From assembly GCF_014641455.1 (NCBI RefSeq), contig NZ_BMHT01000001.1:1-64000 (forward strand): a DNA stretch of 64,000 nucleotides. Reading direction: 5' to 3'. A program made the translations under genes and the position numbers. The DNA is from Hymenobacter cavernae (lineage in GTDB: Bacteria > Bacteroidota > Bacteroidia > Cytophagales > Hymenobacteraceae). Of the stretch, positions 1 through 9,014 are shown piece by piece. The stretch's first letter is position 1; each line of letters starts with the position of its first letter. Under the pieces are notes generated by a model, which was given only the letters and a program-made list of their open reading frames with translations, searched no databases and was not told where the DNA came from.

Positions 1-53
1 GCTACTCCCTCCTTTTTTGCTTCCGTTTGAAGCCTTGGTTCGTTTTGGGAGTG

Positions 54-83
54 CAAAGGTACAAAACTTAGTTAGAAAAACAA
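54..83 (-). promoter_or_regulatory. Bacteroidota-type promoter P1, leftward
   Basis: On the minus strand a TACCTTTG -7 box (complement of 54-61) is preceded, 19 nt upstream, by a TTG -33 element (complement of 81-83). This matches the TTG-N19-TAnnTTTG consensus of the primary sigma factor in Bacteroidota. It is the last of three tandem promoters pointing off the left edge, so the gene they drive is outside the window. Confidence 0.6.
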
Positions 84-144
84 CCAAGCAGTAAAACTTT
101 TTTTCTCCTTCGTCTTCTACCCCCCTTCCACTCGAAGCGGGCTG

Positions 145-176
145 CAAAGATACTACCGGCTTTTGCCTCGTGTCAA
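145..176 (-). promoter_or_regulatory. Bacteroidota-type promoter P2, leftward
   Basis: On the minus strand TTGACA (complement of 171-176) is followed after 18 nt by TATCTTTG (complement of 145-152). This is the best -33 match of the three tandem promoters in this stretch. Confidence 0.6.
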
Positions 177-263
177 GTACACAGAAAACTTTTTTGAGAG
201 TCTAGGTGCCAGTGGCAGCCAATACCCTTGCCTGTTCCCTCACCGCGTTTCAGTTTGGGAGTG

Positions 264-293
264 CAAAAGTAGGCATTAGATAGTGAAAACCAA
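264..293 (-). promoter_or_regulatory. Bacteroidota-type promoter P3, leftward
   Basis: On the minus strand TTG (complement of 291-293) is followed after 19 nt by TACTTTTG (complement of 264-271). The ten bases around the -7 box, TTGGGAGTGC read on plus, recur at P1, so the two look like copies of the same promoter block. Such tandem strong promoters are usual before rRNA operons or other very highly expressed genes; that gene is not visible here. Confidence 0.6.
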
Positions 294-413
294 AAACAAA
301 CAAATTTTATTTCAATCTACGTTACTCTTTCTTCTCTAAAGTCTTGTCTTGGATTAGAGCTGAACAGACAATGCGTTGTGATCTACACACCATCTGTTCA
401 GTTCCAATTCACT

Positions 414-1685
414 TTAGTTTAGATGAAGGGTACTAGTTCGATCAGGACCAACACTTACAATGCGGACAGGGACTTCTAACTGTTCTTCCAAGTATTGAAC
501 ATACGATTGTAGTTCAGTTGGCAGAGCATTCACATCTGTGACACTTTGCAGGTCGGTGTGCCAACCAGGCAATGTGACGTATACAGGAGTGGCACTTTGC
601 AGGTCATCACCATCTAAAAACTGATTGGTTTGCTGTCCATCAGCGGTGAGATAGTGGGTACAGACTTTAATCTCGTCAAACTCATCCAAGACATCCGCTT
701 TCATCAGGTGTAATTCTGTTACACCATTCAGCATAATACTATAGCGAAGAGAGGGTAAATCAATCCAGCCACAACGACGAGGACGGCCTGTTGTGGAGCC
801 AAACTCCCGACCTGCCTGCCTGATCTTCTCTCCTACCTCATCGGAAAGCTCGGTGGGGAAAGGACCGCTCCCTACGCGGGTGCAGTAAGCTTTGCTAATG
901 CCGTATACTTTATCTATGTGCCGTGGGGCTATACCTAGGCCGGTACAAGCACCAGCGACAACCGTGCTGGATGAAGTGACAAAAGGATAGGTACCGAAGT
1001 CAATGTCCAGCAAAGATCCTTGCGCACCTTCTGCTAGAATACGCTTGCCTTGGCGCAGCATGTCGTTCAGCAGATACTCTGTATCGGTGAGTTGAAGGCT
1101 ACGCAGCCTTTCTATAGCGGCAAAGAACTCTTCCTCAAGTGCCTCTATTTCCAACTCGCGCTCATAGAAGGCGGCAAGCTTGGCATGACGCGCAACCACT
1201 TCAGCGTAACGCTCGGAGAAGCTAGGTAGGAGGATATCGCCTACTCGAAGGCCGCTTCGACCAATTTTATCCTGGTAAGTTGGGCCGATACCTTTGAGCG
1301 TGGAGCCTATTTTACTGCCGCCACGAGCTTCTTCCGAGATTCGGTCGAGGGCACGGTGCGAAGGCAGAATAAGCTGCGCTTTTTTAGAAATATAGAGATT
1401 CTGCGCCCAATCAATGTTGCGCGCGGTAAGCTTCTCCAACTCACCCCAAAAGATGACGGGGTCCAGAACGACCCCGTTGCCGACTACATTGATGATGTGG
1501 GGATGAAAAATACCGGATGGTACCTGATGAAGTACGTGTTTTGTACCCCCAAACGTGAGCGTATGACCCGCATTGGGGCCACCCTGAAAACGGGCCACTA
1601 CATCATAGGTAGGAGCCAATACGTCAACAATCTTTCCTTTACCCTCGTCTCCCCACTGTAATCCGACTAGTACGTCAACTGGCAT
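414..1685 (-). CDS. purA: Adenylosuccinate synthetase
   Basis: This enzyme joins IMP and aspartate with GTP to give adenylosuccinate, the first committed step of AMP synthesis in the cytoplasm. The 423 residues match the usual family length. The N-terminal GDEGKGK loop (residues 12-18, with the catalytic Asp13) and GPNAGHT (37-42 with His41) are intact. The GSTLKGIGP motif and a C-terminal substrate loop with TTGRPRRCGW are also present. The ATG overlaps the stop of the STAS gene in a TAATG arrangement, which suggests translational coupling. A weak inverted repeat (360-368 with 393-401) lies after the stop, but it has no T-run and is a poor terminator. Confidence 0.97.
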   Translation of the reverse strand: MPVDVLVGLQWGDEGKGKIVDVLAPTYDVVARFQGGPNAGHTLTFGGTKHVLHQVPSGIFHPHIINVVGNGVVLDPVIFWGELEKLTARNIDWAQNLYISKKAQLILPSHRALDRISEEARGGSKIGSTLKGIGPTYQDKIGRSGLRVGDILLPSFSERYAEVVARHAKLAAFYERELEIEALEEEFFAAIERLRSLQLTDTEYLLNDMLRQGKRILAEGAQGSLLDIDFGTYPFVTSSSTVVAGACTGLGIAPRHIDKVYGISKAYCTRVGSGPFPTELSDEVGEKIRQAGREFGSTTGRPRRCGWIDLPSLRYSIMLNGVTELHLMKADVLDEFDEIKVCTHYLTADGQQTNQFLDGDDLQSATPVYVTLPGWHTDLQSVTDVNALPTELQSYVQYLEEQLEVPVRIVSVGPDRTSTLHLN

Positions 1686-2032
1686 TAGCTTACGGCTTTT
1701 AATTGTTCAACAGCGGCTGCCTCATCGTCCGCAATCGTAAAGATGGCGTTGAGTTTGGTGAGAGCTAGCATCTTGCGTGGGTGTTCGGCGGGATTGATGA
1801 GCACCAATTCCCCACCCCGACTCCGGTATTTGGTCAGGAGAGAAACCAGAACACCTATTCCAGTGCTGTTGATGTAACGAACATTCGATAGGTCGATGGC
1901 ACAATTCAGGACAGATTCGCCTAAGTGGTTGTTGACCGTATCAAGGATTTGCTGAGAATCGGGGCTGCCGATTAAGTCGCCGGCGAAGCGCACGAAGAGA
2001 ATACCGTCTTGGACGGTGGAATCAGTTTTCAT
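1685..2032 (-). CDS. STAS-domain anti-sigma factor antagonist
   Basis: A single STAS domain of 115 residues, of the SpoIIAA/RsbV type. Such proteins bind an anti-sigma kinase and are switched by phosphorylation of a Ser or Thr. The motif INSTGIGVLVSLL sits where the phosphorylatable serine lies in the family. No kinase or phosphatase partner is encoded nearby. The start lies inside the end of the fur gene (11 nt overlap) and the stop overlaps the purA start, so the three genes probably form one transcript. This coupling to purA is unusual, and the target sigma or other partner cannot be told from the sequence. Confidence 0.9.
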   Translation of the reverse strand: MKTDSTVQDGILFVRFAGDLIGSPDSQQILDTVNNHLGESVLNCAIDLSNVRYINSTGIGVLVSLLTKYRSRGGELVLINPAEHPRKMLALTKLNAIFTIADDEAAAVEQLKAVS

Positions 2033-2498
2033 TCAGAGAGCGGGCAATGGCCTTGGCGCGGCAGTCGCCGCATACGCCGTAAAGGTTTAAAGAGTGGTGC
2101 AAGATATGGAAATTCAAAAGGTCGCCGACCATTGTTTGGATGCCATGAATGCGCGGGTCGCAGAACTCAACCACTTTATGGCACTCTGTACAGATTACAT
2201 GGTCGTGCTGCCGGTAGCCGTATGACTTCTCATACTGAGCTAGGTTGCGGCCAAACTGATGCTTGCTTACCAAGCCATGTTCGACCAATAAGTCCAGCGT
2301 ATTGTAGACCGTTGCTCTGCTTACCTGCAATCCTTGCGTTTTCATACCGGCGTATAGCTCTTCTACGTCGAAGTGCCCGGTACGAGAGTAGATTTCCTCC
2401 AAAATGGCGTAGCGCTCAGAAGTCTTACGCAAGCCTTTATTCTCAAGGTAGGCGGTGAAGATTTTCTTCACTTCCTCAAACTTTTCTTTATCAAGCAT
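2022..2498 (-). CDS. Fur-family metalloregulator
   Basis: A 158-residue Fur-family repressor. An N-terminal winged helix includes VSRATVYNTLDLL at about residues 59-71. A C-terminal dimerisation and metal-binding domain contains HDHVICTECHKVVEF, with one CxxC pair, and a late CGDC pair. The two CxxC pairs would bind structural zinc. The sequence alone does not separate Fur, PerR and Zur. Upstream there is a -7-like box (complement of 2525-2532) and a perfect 14-bp palindrome between it and the ATG, which fits autoregulation. It is first in an overlapping unit with the STAS gene and purA. Confidence 0.93.
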   Translation of the reverse strand: MLDKEKFEEVKKIFTAYLENKGLRKTSERYAILEEIYSRTGHFDVEELYAGMKTQGLQVSRATVYNTLDLLVEHGLVSKHQFGRNLAQYEKSYGYRQHDHVICTECHKVVEFCDPRIHGIQTMVGDLLNFHILHHSLNLYGVCGDCRAKAIARSLNEN

Positions 2499-2505
2499 TT
2501 TGCAA

Positions 2506-2519
2506 CCTTATATATAAGG
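2506..2519. promoter_or_regulatory. Palindromic candidate operator upstream of fur-like gene
   Basis: CCTTATATATAAGG is a perfect 14-bp palindrome that starts 8 nt upstream of the Fur-family ATG. It lies between that ATG and a TATCTTTG -7-type box (complement of 2525-2532). The position suits repression by the product itself. It is AT-rich like Fur boxes, but it is not the classical Fur or PerR consensus. Confidence 0.45.
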
Positions 2520-2662
2520 AGTAACAAAGATAAGTACCCTAGTAGTTTATAACTACGTCAGCGGCTGCTGTGTACGCTTCAACCTAGGTTCTTAACCTAG
2601 CTGCGCTCTTATCTTCTATCGGGTTTTGTACTACTTAAAACTTTATTGAGCGGAAAAGAACT

Positions 2663-4870
2663 TTAGGTGTCAAACCGCTCTACCAGCAACACGCCATCCA
2701 CCTTCGAAAGCCGCTGGATGAGCTTGTGTAAGTGGGTCGTATCGTGCACAAACACCACGATCTGGCCTTCAAACATGCCATCGTTGGAGTCGACCGTGAT
2801 GGAGCGCATATTGACCTTGAGACTGTTGGAGATGATGCGGGTGACATCATTCACCAAACCAACCCGGTCGGAGCCTTTGATGCGAATGCCCGCCAGAAAA
2901 GCTAGCTCCAGCTGCTCGGTCCACTTAGCTCGCACGATACGGTTGCCGTAGTTCGACATAAGCTCGACGGCTTTCGGGCAAGAGGTACGGTGAATCACAA
3001 TGCCCTCCTCCGTTTCGAAGCCAAACACATCGTCGCCGGGAATCGGGTTGCAGCAAGGTGCAATGGTATAATCGAACTTGTCGGTCTTCTCCCCGATCAG
3101 CAGCATGTTGGCATTTACCCCGCGAATCTTCTGCACTTCATGATCGAAAGGCCTAGGTTCTAAGGGAGAAGGCAGACGCGGTGCGGGCGTGGCAGGGTCA
3201 AACAGATGCTCCTTGATTTCCCGACCATCAATCTGCCCGATAGCTAGGCGGTAGAAGAAATCCTGCAGGTTGTAGATGTTGTAGTGCGCGAGCAGTCGGT
3301 TCAGGTTTTCCTGATTGTACTCAACACCTAGCAGCTGCAAGCGTTTTTCTACCAGGAAGCGCCCATCTTCGGCCTTGCTGCGCTTATCGTCGCGCAGGAA
3401 CTCTTTGATCTTGGAACGCGCTTTGGAGCTAATGACATATTGCAGCCATTCCTCCGTAGGGCGCTGCTTCTGAGAAGTAATAATCTCGACCTGGTCGCCA
3501 TTGCGCAATTGGTAGCTGAGCGGCTCCAATTTCTGATTCACCTTGGCACCTAGGCATTGCAAACCAATGTGCGTGTGAATCTCAAAGGCAAAATCCAGGG
3601 CGGTGGAGCGCTCGGGCAGGATGATCAGCTTGCCTTTCGGCGTGAAGACGTAAACCTCCTTAACGAATAAGTTTTGCCGAAACTCGTCCATAAACTCCAG
3701 GGCACTGGAGTTATTGGTTTCGAGCATCTCACGCACTTTGGCAATCCAGGCTTCTAAACCTGATTCAGGTTGTGCCGTGCCGGCATCTTTGTATTTCCAG
3801 TGAGCCGCGTAGCCTTTTTCGGCAATATCATCCATGCGACGCGAACGGATTTGCACCTCCACCCACTGCCCCGTGCGCGACATGACTGTGGTATGCAGAC
3901 TCTCGTAGCCGTTAGCTTTCGGCGTACTTACCCAATCGCGCAAACGGTCAGGATTAGGCTGGTAAAAATCGGTGACGATGGAATATACCTGCCAGCATGC
4001 AGCTTTTTCCTGCTCCGGCGGCACATCGAGGATGACGCGGATAGCAAATAGATCATAGACCTCATCGAAGGTTACGTTCTGCTTGCGCATTTTGCGCAAA
4101 ATAGAGTAAATGGACTTAGGCCGCCCTTTTACTTCAAACTGGAAACCTTGCGCCTGCAACTCTTCATCAATAGGCGTCACAAAATCCTTGATGAAACGGT
4201 TGCGGGCACTGCGGCTCTGGCGCACCTTATTTACCAGCTCTTGGTATACTTCTGTGTCTGTGTACTTAAGATACAGATCCTCCAACTCCGTCTTGATGGC
4301 ATACAGACCTAGGCGGTGCGCGAGCGGTGCGTAAAGATAAATGGTTTCGGAAGCAATTTTGAGCTGCTTGTGGCGCGGCATCGAGTCGAGCGTGCGCATG
4401 TTGTGCAGGCGGTCAGCTAGCTTAATGAGAATGACGCGCACATCTTCCGAAAGCGTGAGCAGCATCTTGCGAAAGTTCTCGGCTTGCTCTGAAGTTCCGT
4501 ACTCGAATACGCCGGAAATTTTAGTTAACCCGTCGATAATCCGGGCGACTTTAGGACCGAACTCCCGCTCTACATCTGCAATTTCCCACGGCGTATCCTC
4601 CACCACATCGTGCAGCAGCGCCGAGACAATGCTGGTGGTACCTAGGCCAATTTCTTCTACCGCTATCTGCGCGACAGCTAATGGGTGTAAAATGTAAGGC
4701 TCGCCCGACTTGCGGCGCATGTCTTTGTGCGCCTCCAGCGACGTATTGAACGCTTTTTTAATCAGCTTGGCGTCGTTGCCGGAGAGGTAAGGCTTCGCGG
4801 TACGGAGTAAGCGGCGATACTGCCGCAAAATCTCGTTGCGTTCTATTTCAGGGTCAATCAAAGTAGGCAT
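2663..4870 (-). CDS. spoT: Bifunctional (p)ppGpp synthetase/hydrolase (RelA/SpoT family)
   Basis: Makes and degrades the stringent-response alarmone (p)ppGpp. The 735 residues have the long RSH architecture. The N-terminal HD hydrolase domain carries His62 in LHPLAVA and HDVVEDT at about 87-93. The synthetase domain follows, with GRPKSIYSI near 250 and ANGYESLHTTV near 320. A TGS domain (EVYVFTPKGKLI, about 405-465) and a C-terminal ACT domain (about 660-735) complete it. The HD residues are intact, so hydrolase activity is expected, and the synthetase motifs look complete. It is separated from fur by 160 bp and is probably transcribed alone. Confidence 0.95.
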   Translation of the reverse strand: MPTLIDPEIERNEILRQYRRLLRTAKPYLSGNDAKLIKKAFNTSLEAHKDMRRKSGEPYILHPLAVAQIAVEEIGLGTTSIVSALLHDVVEDTPWEIADVEREFGPKVARIIDGLTKISGVFEYGTSEQAENFRKMLLTLSEDVRVILIKLADRLHNMRTLDSMPRHKQLKIASETIYLYAPLAHRLGLYAIKTELEDLYLKYTDTEVYQELVNKVRQSRSARNRFIKDFVTPIDEELQAQGFQFEVKGRPKSIYSILRKMRKQNVTFDEVYDLFAIRVILDVPPEQEKAACWQVYSIVTDFYQPNPDRLRDWVSTPKANGYESLHTTVMSRTGQWVEVQIRSRRMDDIAEKGYAAHWKYKDAGTAQPESGLEAWIAKVREMLETNNSSALEFMDEFRQNLFVKEVYVFTPKGKLIILPERSTALDFAFEIHTHIGLQCLGAKVNQKLEPLSYQLRNGDQVEIITSQKQRPTEEWLQYVISSKARSKIKEFLRDDKRSKAEDGRFLVEKRLQLLGVEYNQENLNRLLAHYNIYNLQDFFYRLAIGQIDGREIKEHLFDPATPAPRLPSPLEPRPFDHEVQKIRGVNANMLLIGEKTDKFDYTIAPCCNPIPGDDVFGFETEEGIVIHRTSCPKAVELMSNYGNRIVRAKWTEQLELAFLAGIRIKGSDRVGLVNDVTRIISNSLKVNMRSITVDSNDGMFEGQIVVFVHDTTHLHKLIQRLSKVDGVLLVERFDT

Positions 4871-5112
4871 AATAGGCGGGGCAAGACCAGAGCATCACAA
4901 TCACCATCTGCTAAAGTACGAAGCCTAAGGGCTTTTTCCGGGCTGCTGACAGGTTTATAACATATGGGTGCCTAGAAAAGGTTTGACAGAAATTCACCTA
5001 ACATTTTCTAGTCGCCTCGCCTTTTCACCCGGAATTCAAAAGTTATTCAATTATCCATCAACGCTTTACATCTTTCACAGAATCAATTAAGCAACTACAT
5101 TGAATTACTTGC

Positions 5113-5142
5113 TTGGATTTTAAAACTCGTTTTGTAGTTTTG
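5113..5142 (+). promoter_or_regulatory. Promoter of tRNA-Leu
   Basis: TTG at 5113-5115 and TAGTTTTG at 5135-5142 are separated by 19 nt and match the Bacteroidota consensus. The tRNA begins 26 nt after the -7 box. Confidence 0.7.
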
Positions 5143-5167
5143 CGGCCCCGAGGCAGTTGGCCTTGAA

Positions 5168-5249
5168 GCGGATGTGGCGAAATTGGTAGACGTGCCAGAC
5201 TTAGGATCTGGTGCCGCAAGGCGTGTGGGTTCGAGTCCCTCCATCCGCA
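5168..5249 (+). tRNA. tRNA-Leu(UAG)
   Basis: An 82-nt class II tRNA. The acceptor stem GCGGATG pairs with CATCCGC, with A as discriminator; CCA is not encoded. The anticodon stem CCAGA/TCTGG encloses the loop CTTAGGA, giving anticodon UAG, which reads CUA and other CUN leucine codons. The long variable arm (TGCCGCAAGGCGT) and the T arm GTGGGTTCGAGTCCCTC are typical of leucine tRNAs. This isoacceptor reads the CTA codon that is heavily used in the CTAGGT and CTAGCT contexts of this window. Confidence 0.95.
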
Positions 5250-5297
5250 CTTATTATTTTTCTCTGGTATTTAGTACCAACAATCGAATTAGCCCTC

Positions 5298-5323
5298 AAC
5301 CCAACCGTTGGGGGTTTCTTTTT
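5298..5323 (+). terminator. Terminator after tRNA-Leu
   Basis: CCCAA, a CCG loop and TTGGG form a short hairpin that can extend with AA/TT pairs past a bulge. It is followed by TTTCTTTTT. It lies about 50 nt after the tRNA. Confidence 0.6.
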
Positions 5324-5406
5324 AGCCCACAGTCTGCTTTTGGCGCAGCAATCTGACCTAGGTCAAGCGCAGGCTACTTTCATTTACCCTTAACCGACCA
5401 CTCGTT

Positions 5407-6735
5407 TTGGACATTACTCTCGATAAAAACGAAGATCAACTTAATGCCATCCTGACAGTAAACCTGACGGAAGCTGACTACGCGCCTACCGTGGAGAGTA
5501 AGTTGAAGGAGTACAGCAAGAAAGCCCAGATTAAAGGGTTCCGCCCCGGCAAAGTGCCCGTGACGCTGGTGCGCAAGATGTATGGCAAAGGGATTTTGGC
5601 GGAGGAAATCAACAGCTTGCTCGGTAAGTCTGTTGATGGGTACATCAAAGAGAACAACATCAAAATCCTAGGTGAGCCGCTGCCGCTGCCAACGGAAGTT
5701 GATTTTGACACGCAGAAAGACTTCAGTTTCCAGTTCGAGCTAGGTTTGCTGCCCGATTTCGAGCTTCCTGCTGATCAGTCTATTACCGTAGACCGTTCGC
5801 AGGTAACGGTTGATGAGAAGACGCTAGAAGAAACCCACGACCAGATTGCGCGGCAGTTTGGCGAAAGCACCAACCCGGAAGAATCTGAAGCTGGTGACTA
5901 CCTCTACGGTAAGCTGAAAAAGGCTGATGCAGAGGGCGAAGGCCAGGTTGTGCTGCTGCCAACCAACAAAGTAAAGAACGGCGCAGAGCGGTTCATCGGC
6001 GTGAAGCCCAACGATGTTATCACCTTCGACCTGAAGGATGCTTTCGCTGGTGATGCTTCGGATATTGCTAACTTCTCGGGCTTGTCGAAGGACGAAGCTG
6101 CCAACGTAGAAGGCGACTACGTGCTGACGGTTGAGAAAATCAACCGCACTACGACGCCCGAGTTCAACCAGGATCTGTTCGATAAAGTGTTCGGCAAAGA
6201 CATCGTGACTTCGAAAGAAGACTTCGATGAGAAAGTCCGCACGACGATTCAGGAGAACTACGACCGCGAGTCGGAAGGCCTAATGAACCGTCAGATCGTG
6301 GACCAGATGGTGAACAACACCAACATCACGGTTCCGAAGGAGTTCTTCAAAAAGTGGCTGGTGCGTGCCAACGAAGGCAAGCTGACGGCTGAGCAGGTTG
6401 ATGAGCACTACGACGACTATGAGCGGGAGCTGAAGTGGTCGATGATCCGCAACAAAGTCGTTGAGGAGCAAGGCCTAAAGGTATCGAACGACGAGATTGT
6501 TGATCGTACGATGCAGAAGATCCTAGGTCAGTTCAACATGGAAATGACCGACGAGCTGCGCGAATCGGTGCGGAGTTTTGCCGACAACTACCTGCGTCAG
6601 GAGAACGGCAAAAATTACGTAAACGAGTATGAAGCCATTCTGGCAGAAAAGGTAATCGAAAACCTGCGCGGCAAAGTTGTTGTTAATGAAAAGCCGGTTT
6701 CGGCTGAGGACTTCCGGAGTCAGGCGGCTAGCTAA
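5407..6735 (+). CDS. tig: Trigger factor, ribosome-associated chaperone
   Basis: Binds the ribosomal exit tunnel and shields nascent chains. The N-terminal ribosome-binding domain has the signature GFRPGKVP at residues 44-51. The central region (about 150-250) is diverged from the usual FKBP domain, as is common in Bacteroidota. The C-terminal helical chaperone arms follow, and the full length of 442 is in the family range. The start is a TTG codon, because no ATG lies in frame before the conserved segment DITLDKNE. It is followed by a strong terminator and then clpP and clpX, a common gene order. Confidence 0.93.
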   Translation: MDITLDKNEDQLNAILTVNLTEADYAPTVESKLKEYSKKAQIKGFRPGKVPVTLVRKMYGKGILAEEINSLLGKSVDGYIKENNIKILGEPLPLPTEVDFDTQKDFSFQFELGLLPDFELPADQSITVDRSQVTVDEKTLEETHDQIARQFGESTNPEESEAGDYLYGKLKKADAEGEGQVVLLPTNKVKNGAERFIGVKPNDVITFDLKDAFAGDASDIANFSGLSKDEAANVEGDYVLTVEKINRTTTPEFNQDLFDKVFGKDIVTSKEDFDEKVRTTIQENYDRESEGLMNRQIVDQMVNNTNITVPKEFFKKWLVRANEGKLTAEQVDEHYDDYERELKWSMIRNKVVEEQGLKVSNDEIVDRTMQKILGQFNMEMTDELRESVRSFADNYLRQENGKNYVNEYEAILAEKVIENLRGKVVVNEKPVSAEDFRSQAAS

Positions 6736-6762
6736 TAGCTAACTGTTCGACTTTGTAACCCA

Positions 6763-6797
6763 CAAAAAAGCCCTTACTTGCCACAAGGGCTTTTTTG
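6763..6797. terminator. Terminator between tig and clpP
   Basis: A 13-bp perfect stem (6763-6775 with 6785-6797) with a 9-nt loop, flanked by A6 and T6 runs, so it can work in both directions. Confidence 0.85.
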
Positions 6798-6842
6798 TTG
6801 CCCGGCGGTTTAGCTCTTAACACTTCTCCCACATTTTCTGTC

Positions 6843-7550
6843 ATGCTGAATAAACAAGAATTCCGCAAGTTTGCCGTAAAAGGCCAGGGTCTTAGCGGAC
6901 TGGGCGTAGACCAATACATTCAACACGTAGAGGGTCAGACTCGTAATGGCTTGATATTGCCTACGGGCATGACGCGCTCCGTTATCGAGGAACGCCCCAC
7001 GCGCTTTGCTGAGATTGACGTTTTCTCGCGCCTGATCATGGACCGCATTGTGTTCCTGGGTACGGCCGTAGACGATTATATTGCCAATATCATCACCGCT
7101 CAGCTCCTGTTCCTGGAGTCGGCTGATGCGAAGAAAGATATCCTGCTCTACATCAACTCGCCCGGCGGCTCAGTGTATGCAGGCCTAGGTATCTACGACA
7201 CGATGCAGTACGTGAACCCTGATGTGGCTACTATCTGCACCGGTCTGGCTGCTTCGATGGGCGCTGTACTGCTCGCTGGTGGTGCCAAAGACAAGCGTTC
7301 GGCGCTGCCCCACGCTCGTGTGATGATTCACCAGCCTTCGGGTGGCGCACAAGGCCAGTCGACGGACATTGAAATCACGGCTCGTGAGATCCTGAAGCTG
7401 AAGAAAGAGCTGTACGACATTCTGGCACAGCACACTGGCAAAACCTACCAGGAAATCTACGACAACTCGGAGCGCGACTACTGGATGCGCGCCGATGAGG
7501 CCAAAGAATACGGCCTGATCGATGAAGTACTGGAGCGCAAGCCGCTGTAA
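6843..7550 (+). CDS. clpP: ATP-dependent Clp protease proteolytic subunit
   Basis: The serine protease chamber of ClpXP. The catalytic triad is Ser138 (in AASMGAV), His163 (in VMIHQPSGG) and Asp212 (in SERDYW), with the same spacing (25 and 49 residues) as in E. coli ClpP. I place the start at the ATG at 6843 (235 residues, MLNKQEF). A TTG further upstream at 6795 falls inside the terminator stem and is unlikely. A terminator-like hairpin separates it from clpX downstream, which encodes its unfoldase partner. Confidence 0.95.
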   Translation: MLNKQEFRKFAVKGQGLSGLGVDQYIQHVEGQTRNGLILPTGMTRSVIEERPTRFAEIDVFSRLIMDRIVFLGTAVDDYIANIITAQLLFLESADAKKDILLYINSPGGSVYAGLGIYDTMQYVNPDVATICTGLAASMGAVLLAGGAKDKRSALPHARVMIHQPSGGAQGQSTDIEITAREILKLKKELYDILAQHTGKTYQEIYDNSERDYWMRADEAKEYGLIDEVLERKPL

Positions 7551-7604
7551 GGTCCGTTTGGACCTAGGTTGCAGGACCTAGGTTCTTCTTACGGTTTAGT
7601 ATTT

Positions 7605-7645
7605 AAAAGCCTCTGTCTGGTTTTAGCAACCAAACAGGGGCTTTT
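7605..7645 (+). terminator. Terminator after clpP
   Basis: AAAAGCC-CTGT-TGGTT pairs, with two small bulges, with AACCA-ACAG-GGCTTTT. The right arm runs into T6. It would make clpP and clpX partly independent transcripts. Confidence 0.75.
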
Positions 7646-7774
7646 TTGCTTTTAGATAGAAGCTGTGCAGCTGGCAACCTTTTTGCCTACCTACGGCGTT
7701 TGCGTTTTCGTACCTTTGAGGCTGCTTCCCTTTTGAGAGCGGCTCCCCTACCCTATTCTGAGAGATACCTAGCA

Positions 7775-8998
7775 ATGGCAGATATCACGTGCTCCTTCTG
7801 CGGCAAGAGCAAAAAAGACGTCTCGGTCATGATTTCCGGCATCAACGCCCACATTTGTGAGCGTTGCGTCGGTCAGGCCCAGCAAATATTAAACGAGGAG
7901 AACAAGATTCGCTCGAACACCAAAGCGCCCAAGTTCAACCTCGTGAAGCCTCGCGAGATGAAGGAGTACCTTGATCAGTATGTAGTAGGCCAGGATGAGG
8001 CTAAAAAGGTGATGTCGGTGGCGGTATACAACCACTACAAGCGCCTGATGCAGAAGCCGATGAAGGACGATGTGGTGATTGAGAAATCAAACATCATCAT
8101 GGTGGGCGAAACGGGTACCGGCAAAACGTTCCTGACCCGGATGCTGGCGAATATTCTGCAAGTTCCCTTCTGCATTGCCGATGCCACGGTGCTTACCGAA
8201 GCCGGCTACGTAGGCGAAGACGTGGAAAGCATTCTAGCCCGCTTGCTGCAAGCCGCTGACTACAACGTGGAAGCCGCAGAGCGTGGCATCGTTTACATCG
8301 ACGAAATCGACAAGATTGCGCGCAAGAGCGACAACCCGAGCATCACGCGCGACGTGAGCGGCGAGGGTGTGCAGCAGGCCATGCTGAAGCTCCTGGAGGG
8401 CACCGTAGTGAACGTGCCACCGAACGGCGGCCGCAAGCACCCGGAGCAGAAGATGATTGCGGTGAATACGGAAAACATCCTCTTCATCTGCGGTGGTGCC
8501 TTTGTAGGTATCGAGCGCATCATCAAGAGCCGTCTGAATACCAAGCCGATGGGCTTTGCCAAGACGATGCTGGAAGATCAGATTGACACCAAGAACTTCC
8601 TGCGCTACATCACGGCCCAGGATATGAAGGCTTTCGGGTTGATTCCGGAGCTGATTGGCCGCCTGCCCGTGCTTACGCACCTCAACCCACTCGACCACGC
8701 TACGCTGCGTAAGATCCTGACGGAGCCGAAGAACTCTATCGTGAAGCAATACCAGCGTCTGTTTGAGATGGAAGGTATTAACCTTTCCTTCACCGAATCA
8801 GCGCTGGAATACATTGTTCTGAAAGCCGATGAGTACCGCCTAGGTGCCCGCGGTTTGCGCTCCATTTGCGAAAGCATCATGACGGATGCTATGTTCGAGA
8901 TGCCGTCTGAAGTAGGGGTTAAGGACTTCGTGATTGACTTGGATTATGCACAGAGTAAATTTGAGAAGTCGCCGTTGAAGCAGTTGCGGGCAGCGTAA
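7775..8998 (+). CDS. clpX: ATP-dependent Clp protease ATP-binding subunit ClpX
   Basis: AAA+ unfoldase that delivers tagged proteins to ClpP. The N-terminal zinc-binding domain has CSFCGKS and CERCV. Walker A is GETGTGKT at residues 111-118, Walker B is VYIDEID with Asp-Glu at 176-177, and the [12 protein letters not shown] and GARGLRSI sensor motifs are present. The start is the ATG at 7775 (407 residues), which begins directly with the zinc domain; the open frame upstream of it is not conserved in character. It ends 16 nt before a long convergent-gene hairpin. Confidence 0.96.
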   Translation: MADITCSFCGKSKKDVSVMISGINAHICERCVGQAQQILNEENKIRSNTKAPKFNLVKPREMKEYLDQYVVGQDEAKKVMSVAVYNHYKRLMQKPMKDDVVIEKSNIIMVGETGTGKTFLTRMLANILQVPFCIADATVLTEAGYVGEDVESILARLLQAADYNVEAAERGIVYIDEIDKIARKSDNPSITRDVSGEGVQQAMLKLLEGTVVNVPPNGGRKHPEQKMIAVNTENILFICGGAFVGIERIIKSRLNTKPMGFAKTMLEDQIDTKNFLRYITAQDMKAFGLIPELIGRLPVLTHLNPLDHATLRKILTEPKNSIVKQYQRLFEMEGINLSFTESALEYIVLKADEYRLGARGLRSICESIMTDAMFEMPSEVGVKDFVIDLDYAQSKFEKSPLKQLRAA

Positions 8999-9014
8999 GT
9001 TCTCTAACAAAGTC

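Noticed and set aside
360..401. Terminator for purA (CTGAACAGA with TCTGTTCAG)
   Set aside because: The arms are only 9 bp with a 24-nt loop and there is no T-run on the minus strand.
6795..6842. Extended N-terminus of ClpP from a TTG at 6795
   Set aside because: The codons lie in the tig terminator stem, and the family begins near MLNKQEF.
8234..8749. 171-residue minus-strand frame opposite clpX
   Set aside because: clpX is a certain gene here; the antisense frame is due to GC-rich codon bias.
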